Assembly (NCBI GenBank): GCA_030159075.1
Contig: BROG01000006.1
Span: 2,386,501 to 2,450,500, forward strand
Length of the DNA stretch: 64,000 bases
Direction of reading: 5' to 3'
Source of the DNA: Atrina japonica
Taxonomy: Eukaryota > Mollusca > Bivalvia > Pterioida > Pinnidae
Numbering within the stretch: position 1 is the stretch's first letter; each line of letters opens with the position of its first letter. Below are positions 46,300 through 57,521 of this stretch, piece after piece. The notes under the pieces are model-generated. The model ran no database searches. It was not told the origin of the DNA and saw only the letters and a list, made by a program, of their open reading frames with translations. The position numbers and the translations under genes are program-made.

Positions 46300-47290
46300 G
46301 TAGAGATGGGTTGGATCACAAAATGGCTACCAGGTGGCCATCTTGGATTTTGATCATTAAAGTTTGTTACTGCTATTTCTCAGAAAGTACTTAAGGGATC
46401 TTTATGAAATTTGACAGATAGGTTCTTCCTTGAACTCTAGTTGTACAGTGAACATATTCAGGCGGTTCAAAACACACAATGTCTACCAGGCAGTCATCTT
46501 AAATTTTAACTATGAAAATTTGTTATTGCTATTTCTCAAAAAGAACTGTAGAGATCTTTATGAAATTTGTCATATCGGTTTTCCTTGAGGTCTAGTTGTG
46601 CAATGTACATTTTCAGGAGGGTCAGATCACTAAATGGCTGCTAGGCAGCCATTTTGGATTTTTACAATTTAAGATTGTTATCACTATTTCTCAGAAAGTT
46701 CTGAACGGATCTTTATGAAATTTGACATATAGGTTCTCCTTGAGGTCTAAATGTGCATTGTTCATTTTCAGGTGGGTTGGATCACAAAATGGCGATCAGA
46801 CAGCCATCTTGGATTTTGACAATTTAAGATTGTTATCGCTATTTCATAGAAAGTACAGAAGGGATGTTTATGAAATTTGAAACATAGGTTTTCCTTGACG
46901 TCTAGTTGTGTAGTGTACATTTTCAGGTGGGTTAAATCACAAAATGGCAACCAGGTGGCCATCTTGGATTTTGACAAATAAAGTCTGTTATAGCTGTTTC
47001 TCAGAAAATATTGAAGGAATCTTTATGAAATTTGACATATAGGTTCTCCTTGAGGTTTAGTGTGAAGTGTACATTTTCAGGGGGGGTCGGATCACAAGAT
47101 GGCTGCCAGGCTGTCATCTTGGATTTTCCACAATTAAAGTCTGTTATGGCTATTTCTCAGAAAGTATTGAAGGGATCTTTATCAAATTTGACTTGAGGTT
47201 TAGTTGTGCAGAGTACATTTTCAGGCGGGTCGGATCACAATATGGCTGCCATCTTTGATTTTCACAATTGAAGTTTATTATGTATTTCTT
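46300..47290. repeat. ~155-bp tandem array, seven units
   Basis: Units carry GGATCACAAAATGGC, CCATCTTGGATTTT, ATTTCTCAGAAAGTA, GATCTTTATGAAATTTGACA and GAGGTCTAGTTGTG. The CAGAAAG core recurs near 46381, 46540, 46691, 46849, 47002 and 47156. Homologous to the three-unit block at 4340-4900. Non-coding. Confidence 0.85.
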
Positions 47291-47329
47291 GAAAACCGTT
47301 TACATATCTACCACTAAGCCATGTATGTT

Positions 47330-47590
47330 CTTGTTGTTTATGGGTAGACACATTCATTGGTATATGATCATTGGGGGACCCCCTGCCTGGATTTTTATTT
47401 TTTACTTATAACTTAAAAACCCTTTAAACATATATATTATTGATCGTTTTTGGGAAACATATTCAGTGGTGTATTGGGGATGCTTGGGGGTCATGCCCCA
47501 CCCTCTGAAATATATATTTTTTACATATAACAAAAAAAAAACTTTTTCACAGCCCAACCCTTAAACCATATATATTTTGGATTGCTATGA
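47330..47590. repeat. Two further units of the ~125-bp CCTGCCCCACCC repeat
   Basis: Contains GTCATGCCCCACCCTCTGAA and CAGCCCAACCCTTAAACCAT, as at 44855-45420. The 155-bp array and the exon o region lie between the two parts. Confidence 0.65.
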
Positions 47591-47694
47591 CAAATTATAG
47601 GCCTTTTGTGATGTAATAACATGTGTAGATTGTTATCACCCCCCTGTGGATGACAAGCTGATCATTTTGCACTGGTTATAAGGATAACTCCTTG

Positions 47695-48345
47695 AATATG
47701 GTAGAAACATATATAGTGCACCCTTGATATACCGCCACCTTTTGTTTTTCTTAATTTTGACGGTATAATGGGTTTGGCGATATATCGAGGATTACTATTT
47801 TCGAGGTAAGGTCATTTCATATCCTGTTTACAACTCACTACCTTAAATTCGGATATTTTGGTCATTGTTTAATTTTGGACATTTTGGCCTCCCTAATAAA
47901 ATGGCCAAAATTAAACCCTCCAAAATATGTATCGATACATGTTAGACAACCGGAAAATCTATATCTATTTCTAACATTAACCACAAACATTTCTTGTGTT
48001 AACTTTCATTGTTTTTTTTTAAAATAAATCTTTGACAGGATAGTAATACAAAAGCTTCAGGTTTATATATATATATATATATATCTCCCTTCGCTATCGT
48101 AATATGTCAGAGTAAACAAGTGACTGTTGCCTTACAGTTTTACTCACATCTGTTTTTTCATCTGGTCTGGCTATATGGTCAAGGGATTTAACATGTATAA
48201 ATGACATTTGTGCCAAGGAATCGGTGGCAGATGGCGGTATGCGGGTTTTGGCGTCATGACGTGGGAATTATATGGGAGGAAATCTGTTCTTTAAGAAATA
48301 GTGGCATTATGTGGGTTTGGCATTATAACAGAGGGGAATATATTG
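47695..48345. repeat. ~0.65-kb repeat, inverted copy of 6320-7075
   Basis: Runs from CCCTTGATATACCGCCACCT to GGCATTATAACAGAGGGG. It contains a short AT run (48066-48084). It ends about 70 bases before the PbH1 exon. Confidence 0.6.
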
Positions 48346-48413
48346 TTGGTGAACTGTGCTTTGAATGAAGAATTATCAGCAGATTTTTAATAACCCTTTT
48401 ATTTTTTATACAG

Positions 48414-49650
48414 GAGAATTTGCTACACAAACATGTTTTCAAGGCAGATTTGGTGAAGAAGTTGGCTCTGATGAATTTGGAGGGGCTTTAATGATTCACT
48501 CTCCATCACCAGAATCAGATGCAGAAAATAATTCAGCAGTTGCTCACTTAGAGAATGTAGAATTTACATATGTGGGACAGTCATTCAGACTAGGCAGATA
48601 CCCTATCCATTTCCACATAAATGGAAATCTTTCACAATCCTATGTAAGAAGTTGTAGTGTCCATAAGAGTTTCAACAGAGCAATCAATATCCATGGCTCC
48701 CACAGTCTTGTAGTTGAGCATAATGTAATACATAATATCAAAGGTGGAGCCATTTTTCTTGAAGATGGGATTGAAACAAAAAATGTCATCGCATACAACC
48801 TTGCTATTTTTGTTAAAAGCAGTTCATCCCTACTCAACGATGATATAACTCCTGCTACAATTTGGGCAACAAATCCCGATAATAGTGTCATTCATAATGC
48901 TGTTGCAGGCGGTACACACTTCGGAATTTGGGTTGCTCTAAAGGAACACCCTGAAGGACCATCTTTCACTGAAAGCATCTGCCCCAGAAATGTACCTCTT
49001 GGTAGTTTCGTCAATAACTCTGCTCATTCCTTTGGATGGTTTGGACTGTGGAGTTTTCCAGATCAAGATCCAAAAGAGGCTGGAAGTTGCAGTGACAGTG
49101 CACCAACAAAGAAAGCATATTTTTCAGATTTTTTTTCATGGCATTGTGATAAAGGAGCAGAATTAGTCAATGCAGGTGCGATCGAATTAAGAAATTTTGT
49201 AGTAGTAACCAATGAAAAAGCAGGAGTGGAAGTGAAATTATCAAAGCACCATACTTCCTGGAATAATATATCCTCCACTCTTTCATTACGAAATGTGACT
49301 GTTATTGCTTATAGCAGAAATTTAGCGGAGATCCATGGATCTAAACCAACCAAGGAAGGTTTAGTGTTACCACAAGGTGGGAACATAATAGTAGCCAACA
49401 GTACATTAATGGACTTTAATGCCAATGACAACTGTGCTATCACTTTAGCAAAAATTGATGGAACATGTACATTTATGTGTGGAGGCTTTCAGTATTTCTT
49501 CTCTAACACTACTTTTATCAATTCCACAAGTCGTTTGTGCTTTGATCATGAACACCAAGGTGTCTTTATAGATGAAGATGGTACCCTTACAGGTACAGGA
49601 AAACCTAACCAAAAAGTAGTTCCAGAGAGTGATATATTTCCTCCAAACAG
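48414..49650 (+). CDS. PKHD1L1: Fibrocystin-L exon p (PbH1 parallel beta-helix core)
   Basis: Acceptor TTTTTTATACAG, donor GTATTC. Phase 1 in, phase 2 out; fragment residues 1196-1607; the largest exon (1,237 bases). It starts EFATQTCFQGRFGEEVGSDE, then the hallmark FRLGRYPIHFHINGNLSQSY and the repeating beta-helix turns SVHKSFNRAINIHGSHSLVV, EHNVIHNIKGGAIFLEDGIE, SLLNDDITPATIWATNPDNS and GGTHFGIWVALKEHPEGPSF. After a loop with paired cysteines come NAGAIELRNFVVVTNEKAGV and later turns. This region is shared with CEMIP/TMEM2. It is intact, with no stop or frameshift. A partial, non-functional duplicate of its last bases lies at 50384. Confidence 0.96.
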
Positions 49651-50652
49651 GTATTCATTCTTTTCTGTATACAATTATTATGTCATTGGTTGCATTTTAG
49701 TTTTTGTATTTTCATACAAAATTATTATGTTTATTCATCCATTTAGACAAAATTACTAAATTCTAATTGTGAATTAACATTTGTTTTAGGTTTGATTATT
49801 CAAATTTGTTTAGCTGAAAATATTCTTAGTGTCAGACATATTTTAGAATCGTTGTGCTGACCCTGACCAGTTCCTCATATCAAAATTGACATATTCTGGG
49901 CCATTTCCTGGGTCAGTTGAAGTGTATCTGACTGTCCGTTTTCCGAAAAACCAAGGCTTTTGATTGGTCAAAATTTCAAAATTTTCTGATTTCTGATAAT
50001 ATGGAATTTATAGGTTTGAAAGGGTTGCGGTTTCATTTGTATGGGTTCTGTTGGCAAACTGAGACTTCTGATTGGTTGAAATTTTATAATTGCACAATTT
50101 TGATGGAAATATGGAATTTATTGGTTTTGAGGGATTGCAATTTCAACTGTATGAGTTCTTTTGCTGTCTATGACAAATCGAGATCTCTGATTGGTTGAAA
50201 TTTCAAAATTGTCTGATTTTGATGAAATTTGGAATTTACATGTATAGGGTCAAGGGATTGCGATTTCAATTGTTTGGGTTTTTTGGTTGTATATGCCAAA
50301 CCGAGGCTTCTGATTGGTTGAAATTTCAAAATTGTCAGATTTTGATGAAATTTGGAATTTATAGGTATCATAGTAATATATCAGAGAGTCATATATTTCC
50401 TCCAAACAATTATTTATTCTTTTTTGTATACAATTATTATATCATTGGTTGCATTTTAGTTTTTGTATTTTCATACAAAATTATTTTGTGTATTCATCCA
50501 TTTAGAAAAATTACTAAATTGTAATTGTGAATTGTGTTTTAGGTTTGATTTTTCAAATTTGTTTAGCTGAAAACATTCTTAGTGTCAGACATATTTTAAA
50601 ATCGTTGTGCTGACCCTGACCAGATTTTCATGTCAAAATTGACATATTCTAG
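49625..50652. repeat. Duplicated exon-end/intron-start segment (two ~270-bp copies, 759 bp apart)
   Basis: 49625-49903 and 50384-50652 match (GAGAGTGATATATTTCCTCC versus GAGAGTCATATATTTCCTCC; TTGGTTGCATTTTAGTTTTT in both; GTGCTGACCCTGACCAG in both). In copy 1 the sequence is exon p end plus donor AACAG|GTATTC. In copy 2 the same place is AACAATTATT, so the donor is lost. Confidence 0.9.
49930..50383. repeat. ~120-bp tandem repeat, about 3.5 units
   Basis: TTCTGATTGGTTGAAATTT recurs near 50066, 50186 and 50308, with GGGATTGCGATTTCAATTGT between. The same family occurs at 52240-52640. It sits between the two duplicated exon-end copies. Confidence 0.8.
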
Positions 50653-50696
50653 TGTACATGTATGTTGCCATCCATTTATCTTAAGTTTTGTACTTT

Positions 50697-51600
50697 TTTT
50701 TTTTTATGTCACCTGGGCAAAACTCATGCTGACTAATTGCAATTATGTTTTGTCTGTCGTTGCGAGTCGTCCGTCATCTTTGAACTTTTTCACATTTTCA
50801 GTTTTTTCTCAAGAACCTCTGGGCCAATTCCAACCAAACTTGGTCTTTTGTATCAATACCTGAAAGGGCATGAAAATTGCAAAATTTGTGGTCACCACGC
50901 CCAGGGGTCAATTCAATGGAATACTGTCAATTTTTTGTATAGGCATATGCATTTATAAATTGTAAGGACTGAAGCAAGTATTGAGTTTACAAAGTTTCAA
51001 GGTCATTGGGTCAAAGCTCAAGGCACCTAAGTAAACTGAAAATATGGGGTTTTTTTTGGTAAATTTTTGACTACTTCTTCAGAGCCATTGGGTCATGAAA
51101 TATTGATTCTAAATGAAGTTACATATCAAAAACGGTTTTAGAAAAATTTTCATGGGTGGGGGGGGGGGAGGGTCATTTTATTGTGGCTATGATATTTTGG
51201 ACACCCCCAACCCCCAACAAATTTTGTGAATAAAACCGAAATCTGTCCATAAATTAGCCACTATGGGGCACTGCAGTAACATAGGGTACAGTTTTATACA
51301 AATGGCTCAATAACTATAAACTGATTAACTTTTTGTATGCAAAGATATATGAGAAAGTTGTTAGGAATTATCTAAGGATTATTTTGACAAAAATTCAAGG
51401 TCATGGGCTCAAAGGTCAAGGTTACAGACACCTAAGTAAACAGAAAATATAAGTTTTTGTCAAATTTTAGACATTTTCGAATTCTTCACAAGAACCAGTG
51501 GACTAATTTTAATCAGACTTGACAGGAAATTGTCCAGTGTGAAGCTGCATGTTTGCAAATTAAAATAGGGTAAGACAAATATATTGTGAGTTTGTATCAC
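50697..51600. repeat. Dispersed repeat, GTCACCTGGGC family
   Basis: Begins after a T-run with ATGTCACCTGGGCAAAACTC. Contains AAGAACCTCTGGGCCAATTC, TTGGGTCAAAGCTCAAGGCA and CAGACACCTAAGTAAACAGA. A G-run lies at about 51159. Probably two overlapping copies. Confidence 0.55.
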
Positions 51601-51847
51601 AATATGTATCTTATCATGAGCATATAGTGTATCGTTTCACCCCTACAGTAGTGTATGTGGAGGTACTGCCCCAGCCACTGAAATATACTTACTACACTTT
51701 GCAACCTCTGATATCAAAGCAGGGACCAGCAAGACATATAATCATGTCCCCCCAAAACAAAGTTGGGGGACATTATGTGTTTACTCTGTTTCTTATTATT
51801 AGGGTCATCCAAATTGTAGGTCGGATGACCCTATTGTTATTGCATTG

Positions 51848-52010
51848 TTTCTTCTTCTTCTTCTTCTATTTCTTCTTCTTCTTCTGCTTCTTCTTCTGCT
51901 TCTGCTTCTTCTTCTTCTTTCTTCTTTCTTCTTCTTCTTTTTCTTCTTCTTCTTTTTTCTTCTTCTTCTTTTTCTTCTTCTTCTTCTTTCTTCTTTCTTC
52001 TTTTTTTTTT
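51848..52010. repeat. (TTC)n polypyrimidine tract, ~160 bp
   Basis: Almost pure pyrimidine on the + strand (CTTCTTCTTCTTC with T and CT variants). The Lys/Glu, Phe and Leu-rich ORFs here are artefacts. Confidence 0.95.
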
Positions 52011-52239
52011 ACGAACTTATCCGACACTTTGCTCCAAAACCACTGGATCAATCCTTACCAAACTTCACAGGGGTATTACTGAGGGTGAGATGTAGTGTAC
52101 CTGACCTTTTGTTTTCAGAGAAAAAGTCACATGACCAATTGGTGGCTCCTGATTGGTTCAACACTTAAACGTAAATAACTTTAAAACCGCTTGACCGATC
52201 CAAACTTCACATACATATTACTACTGAGGGTCACAATTT

Positions 52240-52640
52240 TTAGGTATCAAGGGATTGCTATTTCAGTCATATGAGTTTTGTTGCCATCTATGTCAAACCA
52301 AGGCTTCTGCTTGGTTGAAATTTAAACATTGTCCAATTTTGATTAAATTTACAATTTATGGGTATCGAGGGATTGTGGTTTCAATGGTATGGACTTCATT
52401 GTCATCTGTAGCGAACTGAGGCTTCTGATTGCTCAGAATTTAAATGTCTGATTTTCATGAAATTTGGAATTTATGGGTATCAAGGGATTGCAATTTCAGT
52501 GGTATTGGTTTTGTTGCCATCTATGGCAAACCGGGCCTTCTGATTGGTCAAAATGTCAACATTGTCTGATTTTGATGAAATTTGAAATTTACTAGCATCA
52601 GCGATTGCGATGTCAGCCTCATGGCTTTTATTCCTCAAAA
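52240..52640. repeat. ~118-bp tandem repeat, second locus
   Basis: GGCTTCTG(A/C)TTGGTTGAAATTT-like cores stand near 52297, 52416 and 52535, with GGGTATCAAGGGATTGC between. Same family as 49930-50383. Confidence 0.75.
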
Positions 52641-53530
52641 CATGTGAAGGACAATTGCAGTTTTGTATGTAATAAATGCTGGTTGATATCAACACAACTT
52701 GTTCCAAAGTTTAGAGGGACATCATGTAACAGAACCCTGTTACAATCAGCCCTTGATATGTGTAATGTTAGTTTTACTCAATGTATTTTCATTTTTAGAG
52801 GTTGGCAGGTAGCGTTAAGCTCTCTTGGATTAAAAAAGTTTATATTTGGTATTATTATAATCCTGTGAGAAAGTACTTGACAGATATTTAGGTTTTTGTT
52901 AAATTCATTGTTGAGCCACAAAAATAAGAGAAAAGACCAGTCTGTCATAGATCAAATGAAGAACATTCATTGGTGGGCATTAAGATCCCTCTGGGATCTC
53001 TTGTTTAATCTATTTTCATATATATTTCATTCTCTAAATCTTAAATACATGTACATAGATTTCATTTTTTGTTCATTTGTACTGAGTTCAATTAAAAGTA
53101 GAAGAAAGAATTTTGAGAGAAAGAGATGATAAAGACAGGAGTCTAAAGTGTTTACTGATTTAAAAAAAAAAAGATATATTTTAAACATTTTGAAGCAGGA
53201 GTGAGGAGACTAACTAGTATTTCTATTGATTATACAAAATTAACAAAATTTAATTATTAACAATGTTGTATATCCCATTCAAATTATTGAATAGACCAAA
53301 TATAAAAGTTTCTTAAACAAAGTTAAATGGAATATGAAGAAAATCTTATAACCCATATTTATACACAACACAACCAGTGATTTATACTACATACATATTT
53401 ATTACCAAATACTAATCAATGAACACTTATATAACATTCATACATTTAAATCACTTCACATTTGACAAACATATCATAACTTTGGCCTTCTCGGGGTCAC
53501 TCATGAACCAATGAAAGAATATATGTATAT
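52641..53530 (+). other. Intron stretch with one repeat end, no gene
   Basis: AGATCCCTCTGGGATCTCTTGTT-type end at 52983-53005, identical in kind to 4929-4951. The rest is AT-rich and featureless. Confidence 0.5.
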
Positions 53531-53539
53531 ATAGTGTCA

Positions 53540-53950
53540 AGACCTGGGGGGAGCCCAGCAGGTCTGTGCTGTATCCGGGGGGAGCCCAGCGGATAGACAA
53601 CATACTATATATATATATATATATATATAAATATATACCTGTATATCCATAGCGGTGCTGTACCCGGGGGAGCCCAGCGGGTAGACAACATACTATACAT
53701 ATATACATGTACATCCAGATTAGTGCTATAACCAAGGGGGAGCCCGTCGGTTATTCAACATACTATGTATAACCAAATTAGTAGTTATGCTGTACCCGGG
53801 GGGGAGCCCAGCAGGTAGACAACATATCCTATAAAAAATATGTACATACAGAATAGAGCCCGGCTGTAAAACAACATACAATATATGTCAAAATTACTAG
53901 TTATGCTGTACCTGGGGGGAGCCCAGCAGTTAGACAGCCTACAATGCATA
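53540..53950. repeat. GC-rich tandem repeat with hairpin core (GGGGGAGCCCAGC)
   Basis: Seven irregular units with cores near 53545, 53576, 53664, 53734, 53796, 53853 (degenerate) and 53911. Each is followed by GGTAGACAACATACTATA and AT-rich sequence. CTGGGGGGAGCCCAG can form a small stem. The block lies about 350 bases beyond the end of the retrotransposon recombinase frame, on its 3' side, and may be part of that element. Confidence 0.8.
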
Positions 53951-54301
53951 TCAAGATTATTAACCTATAAAGAGCTGTCTGTTGAGACTGCTGACATTAG
54001 AAACAGAGTCAAGTTTAGGGTCCTGATGAGCCCTGTAATTACAGTACTTCGACATATACATATATGTAATGATATATGTCTATAAAATATCTGAATTGGG
54101 GTTTAAAATTCATCAATTTGAAAAGGGCCATATCGAATGAATTAGATGATTAAACACTAACAACTTTCTTGGTAGTGTATTTAGATAGTTCATGAGAGCC
54201 CCAAGAAGATAAAACAAATAAAATGAAACAAGTGACAACTTCAAGCCACTGAAAAACTCATCAAATAAATTTAGCATATGTACAAAATGTATTGTTTCAT
54301 T

Positions 54302-55202
54302 TCAAGACAAACACATCTGTTGTTGAGCATGTCTAATTGCTTCTGAACTAGTCCTTATATATCTAGTATAACAAGAAGAAGACCATCTACCTAAGGTCTG
54401 AATTAAATGGTCTTCAACACCAGCTGCAGCAGCAGATGTTGCAGTGCCTATCCTGAATGAATGTCCACAATATTTTGAATCATCTAAACCTAATAGATGC
54501 AATAAATGTCTAAGATAAGAAATAAATTGATCTCTTTGCAAAATAGAATTATTGCCATCTACAAATAATGGAGAACCATTTGATGCACCTTGAGAACATC
54601 TTAATTTATAAAAATTTCTTCATTATTGACACTGGGCATAATTTGATATTACTGAAAATACATATAGATATGCCTTCTCGGAAGGGATCAGTTTTCGACC
54701 CTTTTAACAAGACTTTATAGAATGACTCATCATCAGCAAACGTTATGTCGTTCATACTGATGAAATTCTCCATATTTACCTGAGTCTGATTTCGTACAGT
54801 AAATTCTCCGCAACGAAGGAAACCAAAATATGCCAACCGGCATACACATGATAACATTAAGTCAGTAACTGGTGAAAAAACTCCTTTTTGTAACAAATTG
54901 CATAAACGACACAAAACCTCAAATGTAACTGGAAATCGTTTAGTTAACTTTTCATAACCCTGTGATCTTTTGATTCCTCTTAGAATACAATCTAACCTAT
55001 CTTTATCTTGAAGAGGATTGGGTAAACCTGCTTTAAGGTAATAATAAAAACGAATACCAGATAAATACAATTTGATAGTTGCTAATCTAAGTTTCAAATT
55101 TTTAAAGCAGTGAGTGACAAAGTAAATTAAAATATTCTCTGATAAATCAGGCAGTCGATTGATATAGGAATTACAAAAATCACCAAGAGCAACAAATTGC
55201 AT
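54302..55202 (-). pseudogene. Tyrosine recombinase of DIRS/Ngaro-type retrotransposon
   Basis: Read on the minus strand. Two open pieces (55202-54606 and the part ending at 54302) are separated by a one-base frameshift near a T-run at about 54615. The first piece has the N-terminal helical core (LSGIRFYYYLKAGLPNP) and the first catalytic arginine in AYFGFLRCGEFTVRN. The second has the H-x-x-R box GHSFRIGTATSAAAAGVED and the tyrosine in LGRWSSSCYTRYIR. All four key residues (R, H, R, Y) are visible. Such recombinases replace the DDE integrase and insert circular DNA copies. The enzyme is inactivated by the frameshift. Confidence 0.9.
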
Positions 55203-55282
55203 TAGATGCTCTACTCCGGTTCTATAAGTTTGCGCTGTTTGTGGACTGATGGCAGATTCCCACAGTTCATCTACCTGTGATT

Positions 55283-55800
55283 TTAAACCATTAAAAGTTC
55301 TGAGTGAGGAAGACAGGGTGTCTCTTGTAGATCTGCTGATGGTGCTAGTTTGCGAAACTTCTCCATCTGGAAACGAGAGAGAGCGTCAGCTATACAATTG
55401 AGTTTTCCAGGTATATGTTTAGCATGAACAGTAAAATTGTAACACGCTGCGCACCAAGTAAGTTTTCGCATTAATCTCATGATTACTTTCCCTTTGGAAC
55501 GCCCTTTGTTAATTATTTCTACTGTTGCCATATTGTCACAATGAAATAAAATTCGTTGTTTACACCACCGTTTCCCCCATAAAACACATGACATAACTAT
55601 GGGATATAACTCACAAAATGCCATGGAGGATTTATCTCCCACATCCAGTACATTTGATGGGAATTTCCCTTGGAACCAATGATTATCATAGAAACCACCG
55701 AATGATTTAATCTGTAGCATCTGTGTATAAATGCATATCAGCTGATGAAATAAGGTTATCATTCAAGAAAAAAGGACACCCCATTCCAAACTGGTCAAAA
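55283..55800 (-). pseudogene. RNase H domain of the same retrotransposon
   Basis: The minus-strand frame from about 55762 has ELYPIVMSCVLWGKRW (Glu of the RNase H site), ILFHCDNMATVEIINKGRSK (Asp) and HIPGKLNCIADALSRF (Asp). The first catalytic aspartate lies in a TDAT motif at about 55725, cut off from the rest by a one-base shift and stop. The domain lies directly upstream of the recombinase, with no room for the methyltransferase found in classical DIRS elements. Confidence 0.88.
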
Positions 55801-55942
55801 ATTTTAGCCACATGTTGATGTCCAGCCTACATTCTTCTGATAATTTGATATGATGATGAAGTAGATAATGAAATTAGGTAAGACACAAATGATCTTCCTG
55901 GTCGGATTACACGACAGGCAAAATTCAAATGACCTAATAAGC

Positions 55943-56880
55943 TTAATAGTTCTCTTTTAGTACAGGATTTTTTGTTGTGAAAAGTTTGAAGGATATCACA
56001 CATATTCTGTCAAGTTTATCTTTAGGTAATCTCGCTTCCATCTTATGAGAATCTAGAATTATGCCAAGATATTCCAAGCATGTAGTAGGGCCGATGGTCT
56101 TGTGCGGGGCTGTAGGTATCCCATGTGAATTAAACATAAGTGATAGTAAGGCCATCGTGCGTTCTGCTTGGTAATCAGGTGGATCAATTGTCAAGAAATC
56201 ATCTAATAAATGTATAATATTCTTAATTTGATACTTATTAGTAGCAATCCAGCAAATAGCTTCAGATAAGTTATCGAAAATTTTTGGACTAGACCTGCTG
56301 CCAAATACATATGTACAAGTCAAATAACATTTTCTATCCCATTTTATACCATGATACGGCCATAATGATGGGTGTATAGGCATCAACTTGAATGTGTCTT
56401 GCACATCCAACTCCCCTGACCAAGTTTTTTAATAATTGCTATAGCATGATCAATGGTTACATACTGTAATGAATATTCTTCTTTGCTAATTAAGTCATTT
56501 AAACTAGGATTATTACTATCATTATGGGGAGAAGATAAATCAACAATTAAACGTTTTTTCTTAGAATATTTTCCCTCGGCAATGCCTACTGGATTAATCC
56601 TGTATGTATCATATGGAATTTCCTGGAATGGTCCTGACACAAAACCTTTATCTACCTCAGTCTGAATCAAATTAGCCATTATCTGTGGTTGATTTCTAGC
56701 AGATAATAAATTCTTACAAATAAGTGAAGTATGTGGCAGATACCTTAACCCTGTTTTAAATCCATATTTTAGGCATTGATTAAATAAAGCATAAACTCTC
56801 TGTTAGGATGACATGAAAGTGATTCTTCTAATACTTTAATTTTTATTGGTGTAGACACCTGAACATCTAATTTTATCCCC
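55943..56880 (-). pseudogene. Reverse transcriptase of the same retrotransposon
   Basis: N-terminal piece (56679-56383 and upstream) contains KRLIVDLSSPHNDS. The second piece (from 56410) contains MDVQDTFKLMPIHPSLWPYH with the first catalytic Asp, FGSRSSPKIFDNLSEA, the active-site box LLDDFL (in place of YxDD) and LEYLGIILDS. The two pieces overlap in different frames, showing a frameshift near 56390-56410. 'FG.RSSPKIF' and 'LDDF' are typical of DIRS-order RTs. After 55943 the frame decays before the RNase H. Confidence 0.92.
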
Positions 56881-57500
56881 CGGCTTATTGGTGTCCTTTC
56901 TTCGATGGATTGTTGCGGGGGGTTGATCCGTTTTTTAAATCCTGACACTGTTGTTTGGAATGATCATTTTTACATATCAAACAAACATGAAGATTATTGC
57001 ATCTTGGACGTAAGCATCCTCTCTCCCCCCATTAAAATTATTGCATACTTCTCTCCCTTGATGGAATATTCTATATCTCCCGTATGTGTCAGTTGTCTTA
57101 CTGTTATTGATCGATCCCCTTCCCCGGTTAAAGTGGACTGGAGCTTGTGGGCAAAAATCTGATGTGTGACTAACACTGTTGCATAAATTACACACGTTTG
57201 GTCGCAAGTTGGCAAAAATATTACAGAACAAAGTATTATTGCGCACCGACCAATCAAATCTGAAATGTTTCTGATACTTCAGATGAGCTGCTGCCTTCAA
57301 ACTAAAACTGTCTGTGGTATTCATAGAATCCACTACCCCCATACCTGGACGACATGTCTACTATATCTCTTTCATATAGATCTAATTCATGTCTGCGCTG
57401 TGGAAAAAGCTTCACACATAATATATCTTATATATTCCAAATGCTTGAATAAATTCTCCGATTGTTAACGTTTTGCTTAAATCTGGGGTCATGTTTTTCC
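56881..57500 (-). pseudogene. Gag C-terminal part with CCHC zinc knuckle, frame-broken
   Basis: Minus-strand frame 57342-56977 holds CNLCNSVSHTSDFC (C-x2-C-x4-H-x4-C), then GREVCNNFNGG. Just after, a shift in a G/A-rich run moves the frame; the other frame continues with a cysteine/histidine-rich segment (CNNLHVCLICKNDH), another zinc-binding-like motif of this family. Upstream (57480-57343) the frame breaks at least twice. It represents the RNA-binding end of Gag. Confidence 0.8.
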
Positions 57501-57521
57501 GTTTTTTCATCATGTGCTAAG

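Noticed and set aside
51627..52168. Phe-, Leu- and Lys/Glu-rich ORFs
   Set aside because: Translation of the (TTC)n tract on either strand.
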